Shown here in pieces: positions 1-10,220 of a stretch of DNA of 64,000 nucleotides. The position numbers and the translations under genes were made by a program. The notes under the pieces were generated by a model. The model worked only from the letters and a program-made list of their open reading frames with translations. It was not told the DNA's origin and made no database searches. Source of the DNA: Rachicladosporium sp. CCFEE 5018 (Eukaryota; Ascomycota; Dothideomycetes; Cladosporiales; Cladosporiaceae); the NCBI GenBank assembly GCA_002077045.2, contig KZ111177.1, forward strand, positions 4,284-68,283, read 5' to 3'. How positions within the stretch are numbered: position 1 is the stretch's first letter; every line of letters begins with the position of its first letter.

Positions 1-823
1 GGTATTCGCCAAAGTTGGTTGGGTCAGACATGACGCCCAGATACTTGATCAAAGCCGCGGCCGCGCTCATAGCAAGCTTGAGATCAGTCTGTGGTAGTGT
101 GCTGGCAGACTTCTCGTCCCTCATCAGCCGACTAAGGTCTTGCTCGATGTCACGGTTGCCGAAGTCCGCTTGTGGTCGCTCTGATACTGCACAGCCGCAG
201 TTCTCGGCGATCGCGCGCACCTTGTGCAGCTCGGGGTCTTTTTGCTTCCCTTCGTACTGGATGAGGCACTCTTTCACCCCAAGCTGGATGAGCAATGACT
301 CGAAGTTCGAGTAGATGTCATTGTCAACGAACTCGCTCACGCCTAGCTCACGTACACTTGCGTCTGCAAAGCAGACGCCAATGTTCCGGATTTCGGCCTT
401 TGCAGACACCTTGACAGCCAGTATGATGGGCGCAGACTCGACATGGCCACCGAGATCGTCCTCTATATCCTGGAGGTTGCCAGGAGACGCTTGCTTCGCC
501 ACTTTCCACTGATTGCGGCCAGAAGACTGCAGTATCTCGACACGCTTGCCAAGTCTGAAGATCGCCTCTCGAAGAAAGCTTCGAAATGCTGTGATGGTCA
601 TGGTCACCGATGGAAGGCCAGGGTTACGGCCCAGAGTCTTGAGGACCGACGTCGTCTTGTACTGCGTCCGAGCGATAAGTACGGCATCATCGCCATGGGC
701 CGAAAGCCAGTCGCCTCGATCGAATACACGGACTGTCTCAGCAGCTTTCTCGGCCTCAAGCTGATGATAGAGCTTAATGAAGCCGACTTCGTCGTCCACC
801 TTCAGCTCGGGTCTGGAGGCCAT
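1..823 (-). CDS. MSH2: DNA mismatch repair protein MSH2, N-terminal part (copy A)
   Basis: Encodes the first 274 residues of MutS homolog 2, which with MSH6 or MSH3 recognises mismatches and small loops in nuclear DNA. The ATG at 823 starts MASRPELKVDDEVGFIKLYH, followed by the mismatch-binding MutS_I domain (about residues 15-140, with the VRVFDRGDWLSAHG stretch typical of MSH2) and the start of the connector domain (from about residue 150). The frame is open without stops up to base 1, where the contig ends at DPTNFGEY, so the lever, clamp and ATPase domains are missing. It is divergent from the next gene across 285 bases, which probably hold both promoters. The family call is secure from the protein sequence; the truncation is an assembly edge and not a mutation. 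Confidence 0.93.
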   Translation of the reverse strand, partial: MASRPELKVDDEVGFIKLYHQLEAEKAAETVRVFDRGDWLSAHGDDAVLIARTQYKTTSVLKTLGRNPGLPSVTMTITAFRSFLREAIFRLGKRVEILQSSGRNQWKVAKQASPGNLQDIEDDLGGHVESAPIILAVKVSAKAEIRNIGVCFADASVRELGVSEFVDNDIYSNFESLLIQLGVKECLIQYEGKQKDPELHKVRAIAENCGCAVSERPQADFGNRDIEQDLSRLMRDEKSASTLPQTDLKLAMSAAAALIKYLGVMSDPTNFGEY

Positions 824-1108
824 GACTGGGCTGATGATAGTGATGAATTTTGCAGTAGGGCGAAACCGAGTGGTCACCAGTGCGCTGCACTCAAAGATTC
901 CAACGCTGTCCCATTGCACATCTGAGGTCGGATTCGAACGCGTGACACGCGTAGAGTGTGATCGCGAACATAAATCTGATGACTCAGCGAACACTTTCTG
1001 CCGAGGCACTCACGAATGTGAGTTCACGCTGGCAGACATCACTAACGATGGCGGGTTCAGTTGTAGTGGACTACGCTCGACCTGCAACCATCGTATCGCA
1101 AAGCGATT

Positions 1109-1906
1109 ATGCCTCTCATAACAGTCCACTTGTTGAAGCTGTCCACGGGCGTGACACCGGCAGCATTCGTACAAGCCATTAGCGCCGTCAGCGCACCACT
1201 GGTCGCCTCTCGAGTAGTCAGATGGATCATCACGCCAGGTAGCCTATCCAAAGACAGGCTGCTGAACACTGCTTGGGATCTACTTGTCATCGTACCATTG
1301 TCAGCTCCCATACAAACTGAACATCTCATGAAGGATTGGGTCACTGAGCAATGGAGCATTACTGCTGGTGCACCCAAGTCACTTGTCAACGGCTTCTACG
1401 AGCGCAACGAACGATTGCTTCGACCACAGACTGGCGACGTCCCACAATTGACTGGCTCACTGGACAAGCCCCGAATGGCAGGTTCCACTCAGGGCCTCGA
1501 GTTGACCAATGACTTGTTGCGATGGAGCAAAGACTTCAAACTAGGTCAGGATGGTGCAGTGAGCATGCTCAACCTCCTTGCATTCAAGCCCGGAAAAGCA
1601 GCCCACGATAGCTATCTGCGTTATGGTAAAGCCTTCGCCGAGTCCATTGGTGCCTCTCGAGGGGGGAATGCAAAGATCGTGGGTAAAGTGGTAGCAGGCC
1701 AGGGCACTACTGGCGAGGATTCCAGCGGATGGGATGAAGTGGCATTGGCTCACTATCCAAGCATTCGGCACTTCACCGACATGCTTGCAAGCGAAGACTA
1801 CCAGGTTGTCAATCATCGAGATCGACTGCCTTCGCTTCGCGACACCTGCATTCTCTGCACGACTGAGCTGGATCCTGACCTGCGGCAGACGAGGGCCAGG
1901 CTTTGA
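1109..1906 (+). CDS. Conserved hypothetical protein with a DUF1330-like C-terminal half (copy A)
   Basis: Single-exon frame of 265 codons from an ATG at 1109 to TGA. The N-terminal half is not recognised. Residues about 150-255 resemble the DUF1330 / dimeric alpha-beta barrel pattern: a VSMLNLLAFKPG strand, a YLRYGKAFAESIGASRGGNAKIVGKV segment, then a WDEVALAHYPSIRHFTDML segment and a DYQVVNHR turn. Proteins of this fold include small oxygenase-like and stress proteins, but no catalytic residue set can be assigned. The frame is preserved in copy B with only a few substitutions, which supports it as a real gene. No signal peptide or membrane segment is seen. It shares a divergent promoter region with MSH2. 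Confidence 0.75.
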   Translation: MPLITVHLLKLSTGVTPAAFVQAISAVSAPLVASRVVRWIITPGSLSKDRLLNTAWDLLVIVPLSAPIQTEHLMKDWVTEQWSITAGAPKSLVNGFYERNERLLRPQTGDVPQLTGSLDKPRMAGSTQGLELTNDLLRWSKDFKLGQDGAVSMLNLLAFKPGKAAHDSYLRYGKAFAESIGASRGGNAKIVGKVVAGQGTTGEDSSGWDEVALAHYPSIRHFTDMLASEDYQVVNHRDRLPSLRDTCILCTTELDPDLRQTRARL

Positions 1907-3363
1907 ACTCCATAGTGGAAGGACGAGGTCAGCGGCGGACTCTCTCGAATCGGGAAGATATCATATGTATGGAGACATTTGACTGTCGCAGAAGTTATGC
2001 AAGCGCTCTTGGGTGTACGGTGTCGATGTTCGTATGTCTGTGCAGGGTGTGCCTTTAGTCAGCTCGATCAAGGTGCTTCCAGCCACTCTTCAGCTATCTC
2101 GAAGATGAGTCCTGTTGGCTCAAATTTCGACTTATACGGAGACGTACGAAGTTACTACTTCACGTGCGAATGCTCCTGCACCAATCCGTCCAAGACATTG
2201 GCTTCAGCACGTTCGCAAGCGCTTACGCGTTCAGCGCTCATGCAGTCTCTTCGCAGAATGTCCGATTTTAGGTCGCTGTCGAGACCGCGAACTCGCGCTT
2301 TTGTCGCAACTGTGTCGATTCATGCTGTCAGTCCCTTGCGCCTCGAAAGTAAGATTGACAGGTAGTGATGTTGTGCATCGACGTCTTCGGTGTGAGCGCC
2401 GCACAGCATGGCAAGGTGCGTCATGCACAGCGGGTGCCTTGCAGGAATTGACGGCACAACGGGCCAGGAACGAGCGTTGACAACGGCCGCTAACCTTCGC
2501 TAACCCGCTCTCAACATCTTCTAATTTCGTCGTCCACGCGCGGCCATTCAACACGAGTGCGCCTCGGCAACTACCAGAATGGGAAGTCTGTGCCGTGGCT
2601 ATTGATCTGCGGTCCGAGGAGCGCGTGCGGAGGCGCCATAAACGACAGCGTGGCGTCACGAACACGAGTTGTGCCGCTTGGACAGACGAGACGACGAGGT
2701 AACGTTTGATGAGGTGTGGAAGATCATTGCGGTGGCAAAGCCGCACATTCGCACGCCGGGGAGATGAAGCGCGGCTCCGACGCAGCCAAACAGTGTTCGG
2801 AAGGTCACTCGATCCAGCGACCCAGTCTGGGGTACCCTCGACGTCGTGTCGCGTGAGCGGCGCAAGACGACGAATCAGCATGCTTCACAATTGAACTCAT
2901 GTGGACGCGTTATCGGCGCATCGCACCACTGACATCTTGACGAGCCGTTGGTGATACAGGCTGTGGCACGACAGGCGAGCCGGCGTCTCCATTTCTCGTG
3001 TCATCAAAGAACATGCAACCTCCACACCGAGGGTGGCCGTCCTTCTGCGGCGATCCAGGACAACCCCAATGAACGCTAGAGAAGGCTGCGCAAGCGGCAC
3101 CGGTCAGAGCCGGGCTCTAGTCAGGGGAATTGACGTCGCATGGCCACGATTGGTGACTCTTGGTTTCTTAGCGCCCCATCGCGAATGTCCACATCGGACG
3201 AAGTAGGTTTCCTTATAGGTACTGTCGCACTGAGGTTCTGCTCGTTCTTTCCGCTCTTCATCCACGCCTAATCAACCAATTCACTACAGTCACTCGTTCA
3301 GAGCAACAAAAAGCAATCAATACTACCACCAACAACCAAAACTACCACTTTAATACCGCCGAC
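1907..3363. other. Intergenic, 1.46 kb, no supported gene (copy A)
   Basis: Several Arg- and Ser-rich open frames exist on both strands, but none resembles a known family and the longest minus-strand one is broken by an 8-base insertion in copy B (next to 2550). A short, protein-like frame without ATG lies at 2648-2767. The last 70 bases before the next gene are CAA/CCA-rich, as expected for a fungal 5' leader. Confidence 0.6.
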
Positions 3364-3929
3364 ATGCGCTCTTCCATCATCGCCGCTTCTTTCGCCGCCG
3401 TCGCATCGGCTTCGTGGGCTCCGCCTGCCAACGGCACTGCGCCCGTCTACGTGACGGACGTCGTGACCGCTTACACCACCTACTGCCCGGAGGCCACTCA
3501 GATCACCCACGCCGGTCAGACCTACACCGTCTCGTCCGCGACCACCCTGACGATCACCAACTGCCCCGGCGGCTGCACGATCACGCGCCCGGTGACCTCG
3601 TGAGTCGCAACACTTTGACGCACAGTGTGTCGCATCGATCACTAACGATTAGTAGCAGCACCCCGGTCGCACCAGTGCCATACACCACCCCTGTCGCACC
3701 CGTGCCATACACCACCCCGGTCGCGCCTGCGCCAGTTCCATCCGGCGCTCCCCCAGCGCCTCCTGCCAACGGCACCGTCCCGGTCTACCCCACTGGCACT
3801 GCTGCCCCCACCAAGAGCACCAGCACTCCCAGCGCTAGCCCGATTGTCCCATACACCGGCGCTGCCAGCAAGGTATCCGCTGGCGTTGCCGGCCTCTTGG
3901 CTGTCTTCGGTCTCGCTGCTCTGTTGTAG
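3364..3929 (+). CDS. Small GPI-anchored cell-wall protein, CCG-6-like (copy A)
   Basis: Two exons: 3364-3599 and about 3653-3929 (the acceptor TAG can be at 3650-3652 or 3653-3655). The intron starts GTGAGT and has a CACTAAC branch site. The product is about 170 residues. It has a signal peptide (MRSSIIAASFAAVASA), a conserved domain around VTDVVTAYTTYCPEAT and TLTITNCPGGCTIT with paired cysteines, then a Pro/Thr/Ser-rich stalk with tandem PVAPVPYTT units, and a hydrophobic C-terminus (AGVAGLLAVFGLAALL) after Gly-Ala-Ala-Ser typical of GPI attachment. This is the layout of abundant small fungal wall glycoproteins such as Neurospora CCG-6. Likely secreted and linked to the wall; no enzyme activity is expected. 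Confidence 0.85.
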
Positions 3930-4843
3930 ATGGTTGACTGAAAGGGAGCTGATAGAGATGAGAGTGAAGTGAGAGGGCGGTTCATGTCTTACGGCATTTC
4001 GGCAAGGGTTGGGCTACGTGTGGGTTATTCATTAGAAGTTTGTCTGTACCCCAGAACATCTGTAATCTTCGAAATATAATACTTGCGGTATCAAAAGTCG
4101 ACCTTTGTCTCTATTTTTGAATCTGTATCCATTACCATCTCACAGCATGAGATTAGGATGCATCGCACCCGTAGCTGGACCTTGTTTGCCGGCTACTCGT
4201 CCGATGAAATCTCATGTCTGGTGCGTCGATCTTGCATCACTGCGACAAACCCGCATCGGTCCAGCGTATAGTCGCATCAACTCGAGTCACCACTTACATG
4301 CGAAATTTGATATGCAACCCAACGACGTCGCACTGAGATACCGCCCCATGTGCCGGTAGGATCCCGCATACAACTGATCAGCGTCGAAGGAAGCTTAAGC
4401 TCTCCAGCTCCACTGGCGTCCATCCATTATGTGCTTCCACTCCTTCCCTTGTTCTACATCACGCTACAGGACAGCGCTGCCAGCACTGATACTACTGCCA
4501 GTGTAATTCTCCACCACCGCGTGTTAAGCAAACGGTCGCCGCTGCACTGCTACGATGCGATTCCATGATGCGAACGTTCGTGATTGTCGCGCTTACGCGC
4601 GCGATGACCTGGTTGCTCTGAAGTCCACTGCATGCTTACTGCGGCTGAAGTGTACAAGTCGCAACCCAAACGACACCTTAGCCCCCAGTGCTCATGCGCA
4701 CCATCTTCCGCACGAAGTAGGCAGGTAAGACAACTCTAGCTGTTTAACTTATTGCTTGAGCCATTCGGCATGATCTGTAAGCCAATCTCTCTCTTCCTCT
4801 CACAACATCTCCCCACAAGATACTCAGTAGCACAATCCCGACC
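3930..4843. other. Intergenic, 0.9 kb, no supported gene (copy A)
   Basis: Holds the 3' end of the wall-protein gene and the promoter and leader of the acetyltransferase gene. Only short open frames without family resemblance are present. Confidence 0.6.
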
Positions 4844-5573
4844 ATGGCTTCAGCCACCTCCTTCCCTGCGAACCTCCACATCCGCCCTGCAACAGAGTCA
4901 GACATCCCATCCCTCACCGCTAACTTCTACACTTCCTTCGGTCATGCGCCCTTCATGGCCTACCTCTTCCCCAAGTCGCCCTACTTCGACAAGTGGTGGA
5001 ATGAGGTCTTCGCTCTAGGGCTGCAGAACCCCACGGATCGCACATTCGTAGTCACAGACTCGAATGCTGGTGACAAAGTTGTTGCGTTCAGTCGCTGGAT
5101 GGTTCCCCAGGCCGATGGAAGCTTGGAGAGAAAGTGGCCGGAGGTAGGAGGGGAGGCGTGGACGGATATGGAGGTTGCGGAAGCGTTCTTCGGCGGCATG
5201 GGTGGGCACCATGAGAAGATTATGGTGAAGCGGCCACATTACTGTAGGTCATCTTTCCCTGCTGTAAGTCCAATCTCACGACTCTGACGAACATTGGGTA
5301 GTCCTCGAGCTTCTCGGTACAGACAAAGCATACCAACGCCAGGGCATCGCTGGCGCGCTAATCCGCTGGGGCACTGATCAAGCCGATAAAGAGGGATTGG
5401 AAACGTATCTGGACGCTAGTGAGGAGGGAAGGGAGTACTACATCAGGCGTCATGACTTTGTGCTGAAGGGCGAGATTCCGATCCCAAGTAGGCCTGACAG
5501 CTACGGGGAGTTTCAATGTGTGAGCGTTTTGAGGCAGCCGAGGAAGTCTGAGGGCAACGGACATGTGCGTTGA
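4844..5573 (+). CDS. GNAT-family N-acetyltransferase (copy A)
   Basis: Two exons, 4844-5243 and 5302-5573, joined as TAC T|TC CTC, give 223 residues. The intron has a GTAGGT donor and a TAG acceptor. The N-terminus (LHIRPATESDIPSLTANFYT) is the first strand and helix of the GNAT fold. The acetyl-CoA motif lies around residues 134-153: LELLGTDKAYQRQGIAGALI contains the Q/R-x-x-G-x-G/A signature as R-Q-G-I-A-G. It is followed by YYIRRHDFVL, the usual late strand. The acceptor substrate cannot be told; fungal relatives are annotated as generic small-molecule acetyltransferases. The gene is convergent with the Bli-3-like gene, 120 bases apart. Confidence 0.87.
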
Positions 5574-5693
5574 TAGATGCAATCCTGGCATGGGATGTGG
5601 GTTTCCAAGGCTGATAACTGTCGAAGCCATGGATCTCAGCCTTTTGATATGGCTCTACCTAATGCCATGCCATCTGGCGATCTTCTGGTCCAT

Positions 5694-6418
5694 CTATGCC
5701 TTGGAGCGCCACTGCTGGAGCTCACTCTCCTCAATATGCCTCAACTTGTTCACGTTTGCCGTCTGCCCTGTCACCATCCCCTTCGCAACTTCAATCGCCT
5801 GTCCCACCATGGTAGCGCCATTCGCCGAGTACTGGATCGTGTTGCTCTTAATCTTGATAATGCCGATCCTGGGGTCCTCTGGTCCACCATCGTGCTTACC
5901 GTCGCCGAGATCACCCAGCCATGCCTTGAGCGATGGAGAGTAGTATTTGCGGACCCTCTCGCGATCGGTCTCGATGTTGGCGGTGCCGGAGATCGAGGCC
6001 CATTCGCCGGAGTTGTTGATGAAGCCTACGTTCACTTCGCTGTGGGCATCGAGGTCGTCGGTCTTGCCGGACTCGGTGTTGGTGTGGAAGAGGAGGTCGA
6101 CGCCATTACCCTCCTGTCTTAGAAGTCAGTATTCGCTACTAGCATATGAAGTGATCAACCAGCGTGACGTGCCTTCGCGGCTAGGGCCATTGCCCTGGCA
6201 GCCAGCTTGCCATCCGGCGTACGGGTGGTAAGGAGACAGATCTTCGTCTTCTCGATGAAAGTCGTGAAGTCCTTCACCTTCTCGTCGAGGGATGGCTCGT
6301 CCTTGTTCTTCGCCACGTAGGGATCTGCGGTCTTCGACCTTGGCACGCTGTAAGCCTCGTCCCGTTTTCTTCGATGTCCCCGTGCGACTCACCCGGTATC
6401 GGCATTGGAGTAAGACAT
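5694..6418 (-). CDS. Bli-3-like protein, pyridoxamine 5'-phosphate oxidase / GSP26 fold (copy A)
   Basis: Three exons on the minus strand: 6393-6418, 6173-6338 and 5694-6113, 203 residues, starting MSYSNADTG. The core runs from KDFTTFIEKTKICLLTTRTPDGKL through DLLFHTNTESGKTDDL to VGFINNSGEWASISGTANIE and KAWLGDLGDGKHDGGPEDPR, the pattern of the split-barrel flavin-binding GSP26 family. Fungal members include the blue-light-induced Bli-3 of Neurospora. Intron 1 uses an AAG acceptor (ends next to 6338). Only this choice keeps the frame in both copies. Intron 2 (6114-6172) appears to be a GC-AG intron, donor AAG|GCACGT, because the GT a few bases on would shift the frame. The open frame continues upstream of the chosen ATG with an Arg-rich stretch, so a longer, mitochondrially targeted form is possible. 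Confidence 0.8.
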
Positions 6419-6864
6419 GACTGGTCGTGTCGTGGTGAAGTGGCGAAATGTGGTGGTTTGCTGCTTTGGAGTCTGGAAAGCTGGCGATCTGATCAGTCGT
6501 GCAGTCTTTGCTGTCGATATGAACAAACGCCTCCGTGCAAGTGTGAGGGTCGGTGGAGTGGGGTCGAAAGCATTGCAGTCTTGGGTCGAGACAAGGGCGA
6601 TGGTGCTTCCAGTTGCCTTCTTGAGATATCTAGAACTTACCTGGATCGTTGTCTGAGGTTCAGTTCGTCGTTTGAAGTGCCTGTGCTTTCCCTTTGATAT
6701 TTCATAAACGGCTTTCACCTCACGTCATTCGTCAGCGACGTCACGCCAACGGTGGGGCATACAACCGCCTCTCATCGACCCCTCGGCAACCGCGCTGGAC
6801 GATCGGAAAGTCTAAACACTCCATTACAGAACCTCATCTTCATCATCTGCACGTCACAGCAATC

Positions 6865-7450
6865 ATGCACGCCATCAGACGTGCTCGTGGTATCCTGACT
6901 GCCGTTCAACACGGCTCCAGGCTCCCAGCAGCATTCCTCCTACAGCGTGCTTGCATCAACTCACGCACGCAAACGGGGTCCTTTAGATACTCTTCGCCGT
7001 TGCGCATATGCGTCTCCCAAACTCAGCGCAGAGCGCCAGAGTTTGTTCTTTCGACTCCTTGCAGTCTTTGAGCGACGCGGGCGTCTTGGTGGGGGAGGAA
7101 TTTTACGAGTTGCCCCCCTAAGAATAGTTTTTCGACGTGGAACAAGGTATGACCAAAGATCAGTATTGATCAATGGTCCATCTCGCCAACGATCTTGTTG
7201 GGAAGAGTATGAAGGACGTGTATGCAGAATCGCAGACATAGGCAGATGCAATTGCGCGTGGGGTGAGCAGAGCCAACAGACTCCCAGTTCAAGCCTTGGG
7301 AGCAGCCGAACAGCAAGTTTTGCAAGGATGGGACGCGAGAACGCGACGGGGAAGCGCGTGGGCGATGGAACGATCTTGACGACTCCACAGACGCCGTTGG
7401 TTGCAGTAGTAGAGGAGCGTCTGCAACTGGCGTACCCGGACCGCGTTTGA
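6865..7450 (+). pseudogene. Broken mitochondrial-type gene, paralog of the gene at 49 kb (copy A)
   Basis: The ATG at 6865 starts MHAIRRARGILTAVQHGSRL, an Arg-rich, acid-free N-terminus like a mitochondrial presequence and close to MLAIRRARGVLSAVQYGLRP of the gene at 48892-49850. Compared with copy B, copy A lacks 7 bases near 6975, which shifts the frame, and it has in-frame stops TGA (7167-7169), TAG (7239-7241) and TGA (7448-7450) in the frame that is homologous to the paralog. Copy B carries only the first of these. The function of the family is unknown. The gene is dead in this copy unless an unusual splice removes all lesions. Confidence 0.7.
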
Positions 7451-8339
7451 CGCGTTCGGGTCCTCAACTACATCGAGAAGCTGGTTTCGACAGCACACCA
7501 CAATGGCCAATACTCGCCTGGCCCGTGACCGCTATGGTGTTGATGATGGAAATTTGAAGGTATTGTTTGGCGTCCGGCCCATACACAATACCAGCTCGCT
7601 GACTTAGTGATGACACTAGAAGCAGGTAGTCGAGACCCATGACTTATGTGGGCTTAATAGATCTTACTACGCTCGCTCGCAGTGCGACGGCTAAGTTGCC
7701 TAGGCGTGGTCGCCGTCAGATGCCCTTCGATTGGGACAATGCGCCTTTGTGATAGCAGGGCTATCGACCTGCCGCCCTCTAGACGCATAGTGCACAGAGG
7801 CTGGGCACATGTCGAGCAGTTGCTCATCAATGACGGACCTAGACTCGATCAATGGATGAAGGCTCCCACAAATACAAAACAGCTTCGTCCTCACTCCCCG
7901 AACGCAGTGTGCACGTGCGAACCCCAGGGAGCAATAGCCTACACAGGAATTGACTGCTCTCTAGCAGTTCCGATCCCTTCATGCATAGTAATTAGTACAC
8001 GTATTTTGCCTGCAGTGCCAGCGCCTCCTTCAGCCAAACACTTTGGAGTTCGTACCATATGTGACGTTAATCTGGGACTCCGTAATCGCAGATCACGTTT
8101 GAGATGTACACGGCGTGCAATTTTGTGGTGGAGTCGTCTCCATGCTTCTCCAGATCCTCATGTCCAACCAGAAAGCTGATGCCTACCGACCAACATACGC
8201 TGTGGCACAGCGCCAACGTTACCATCATTCCTGATCGATGGCACAAAAAATATACACACACTGTGATCCACTGCTTCGCGACATTTTGGTAGGCAGACCC
8301 TCCTTTTCTACCATGCTTTGCTCCTGCACCTGAGCAACA
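7451..8339. other. Intergenic, 0.9 kb, no supported gene (copy A)
   Basis: A 165-codon plus-strand frame (7682-8179) resembles no protein family and its first third changes heavily in copy B; it is treated as chance. The region must contain the promoter of the hydrolase gene. Confidence 0.55.
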
Positions 8340-10081
8340 ATGCTCATCCACAACTCCCTTCCCAACTACCTCTTCATCCGCAGCGCAATCTTCTTCCTCC
8401 GCAGCATCACGCCCTTGAGTATCCTCTATACGATCGTAGTGGTTCCCACCACTATCGCCATAGACGTCAGAGATCCCTCAAGTCGCCGCGCTCCTCGGAT
8501 CCTCGTCCCCTTGGTTGTAGGAATTTACCCTTTCGCGGAATCGCTATTCTACCTTCTCGCCTACCTTCCCTTGAGATCGCGACTCCAGGCGCCAGCTACA
8601 CATCCCGTGGCACACGGCCACAAGGAACGAAACCTACTCTTCGCCCGGATCCTTGGGAGTGTGACTGATGTCCGCCGGTACCTGTCTGGCTGGTTCTATG
8701 GCGTACCTGTTGAGGAGATCTCGAGACAGGGTGTCAGAGACTTCGTGGCGTGGTCGCTACTGAACGAGCACTACGAGGGTCTCACGTCTGATCTGGAAGC
8801 CGAGATCGAAGGTTATGTTGACGAGCTGCAGGGGAGGCTTGAGGTGGACTTACGGGATGGAGTGACCGGTGCGAAGCCATTGCGGACCACGTTTGATGAG
8901 GTCAGGATGGCGCATCGGCCGTTGATGTGGTATGGTGTACGTGATTTGATGATTGTCCATCGACCACACTGCTCTGTGCTGACGAAGCAGTAGATCGTAG
9001 GAGTCGTTGACGCGTTCGTCCATATCCGCATGCTGTTGGCCTCCTTCGCGTACTGCCGACCTGCCCTCACCACAACACTCTCCGTCTTCCCACCTCGCCC
9101 CTTAGCTCTACTGGGTCACAAGCAGAGTAATTCGGGACCACTGGCGTACTGGCACCGCCCTCACACCTCCACCACCAAACTCCCCGTGGTCTTCCTCCAC
9201 GGCATCGGTGTCGGACTGTACACTTACGTCGACTTCCTGAACCAAATCAACGGCTCTGCGCGCGGCGGTGACAAAGATGCGCTCCTTGATGAAGGACAGA
9301 TTGGCCTGATAGTCGTCGAAATCCTACCCATCAGCGCCCGGATCTGCGCGCCAGCTCTCACAACGCCGGAGACGAAAGCAGCGCTTCATGAAATACTGGC
9401 GAGCCATGGATGGACCGACTTCGTTCTCGTCGGACACAGCTACGGCACAGCCCTTGCCTCAACCCTCCTCCGCGACCCCCTCTGGACTCCCCGAATGAAA
9501 GCCACAATACTGATGGATCCGATTTGCTTCCTCCTACACTTGCCGAACATAGCGTATAACTTCGTTCGTCTCCCCTGCCCGACCCTCGTCCCTCGTCATC
9601 AATCGCATCCTTCTCCACTCAAGTCGCTGCCCTGAACGCCCGCGAACCTTGCTGACGCATCTCCCAGACCCGTCGCCCTCCCCACAACGCAGCAGAACAC
9701 ATGCTGCAATACTTCTCCTCCCTCGACCCTCTCATCTCACACACGCTGTCGCGCAGGTTCTTTTGGAGCGAGTATAGTCTCTGGCTCGAGGACCTCCCGT
9801 CTACGCTGCCAATTGTCATTACACTGAGTGGGGTCGATTTGATCGTGCCGGTGAGGGAGGTGGGTGCTTATCTCACGGCCGGGGAGCTGGAGACGGGGGA
9901 CGTGGACGGGGCCAAGGGGAAGAGGGGGAGGGATGTGAGGACGTGGCAGGAGGGGAGCAGGCAAGTGCTGTGGTTTGATGAGCTGAATCATGCGGGATTG
10001 TTTGCTGAGGGGTGGGCGAGAGAGAAGGTGGCAGGCATTGTGAGGGATTTGTGCGGCGAAGCTGTGGGAAGGGAGATATAG
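8340..10081 (+). CDS. Alpha/beta-hydrolase fold protein (copy A, lacks one intron)
   Basis: Three exons: 8340-8936, 8994-9563 and 9668-10081, 526 residues. The N-terminal ~200 residues hold hydrophobic segments (residues about 13-35 and 55-85, e.g. ILVPLVVGIYPFAESLFYLL), suggesting membrane attachment. The hydrolase core starts at LPVVFLHGIGVGLYTYVDFL (oxyanion HG motif), with the nucleophile elbow VLVGHSYGTALAS (Ser in GHSYG), a DLIVP acid-loop segment and a late His in LNHAGLFAEGW. Substrate unknown. In copy B an extra 57-base intron interrupts the Ser codon of GHSYG; here the sequence is continuous and codes the same residues. The donor of the last intron is GTTCGT here, against GTGAGT in copy B; if it is not used, translation stops at 9635 and the C-terminal third is lost. 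Confidence 0.8.
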
Positions 10082-10220
10082 ATAGGATAGAACGACGACG
10101 ATGAATTCTAGCACGCATATCCTTCGCCGAGAAAGGCATTCCACCTGCCCACGAGTACACCCAAGCAGAGTATTATTGGTACACTGAGCCACTATAACGT
10201 CGCTAAAAGCTACTGTTCCA

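Noticed and set aside
2231..2881. A 216-codon Arg-rich minus-strand frame
   Set aside because: Broken by an 8-base insertion in copy B and without family resemblance.
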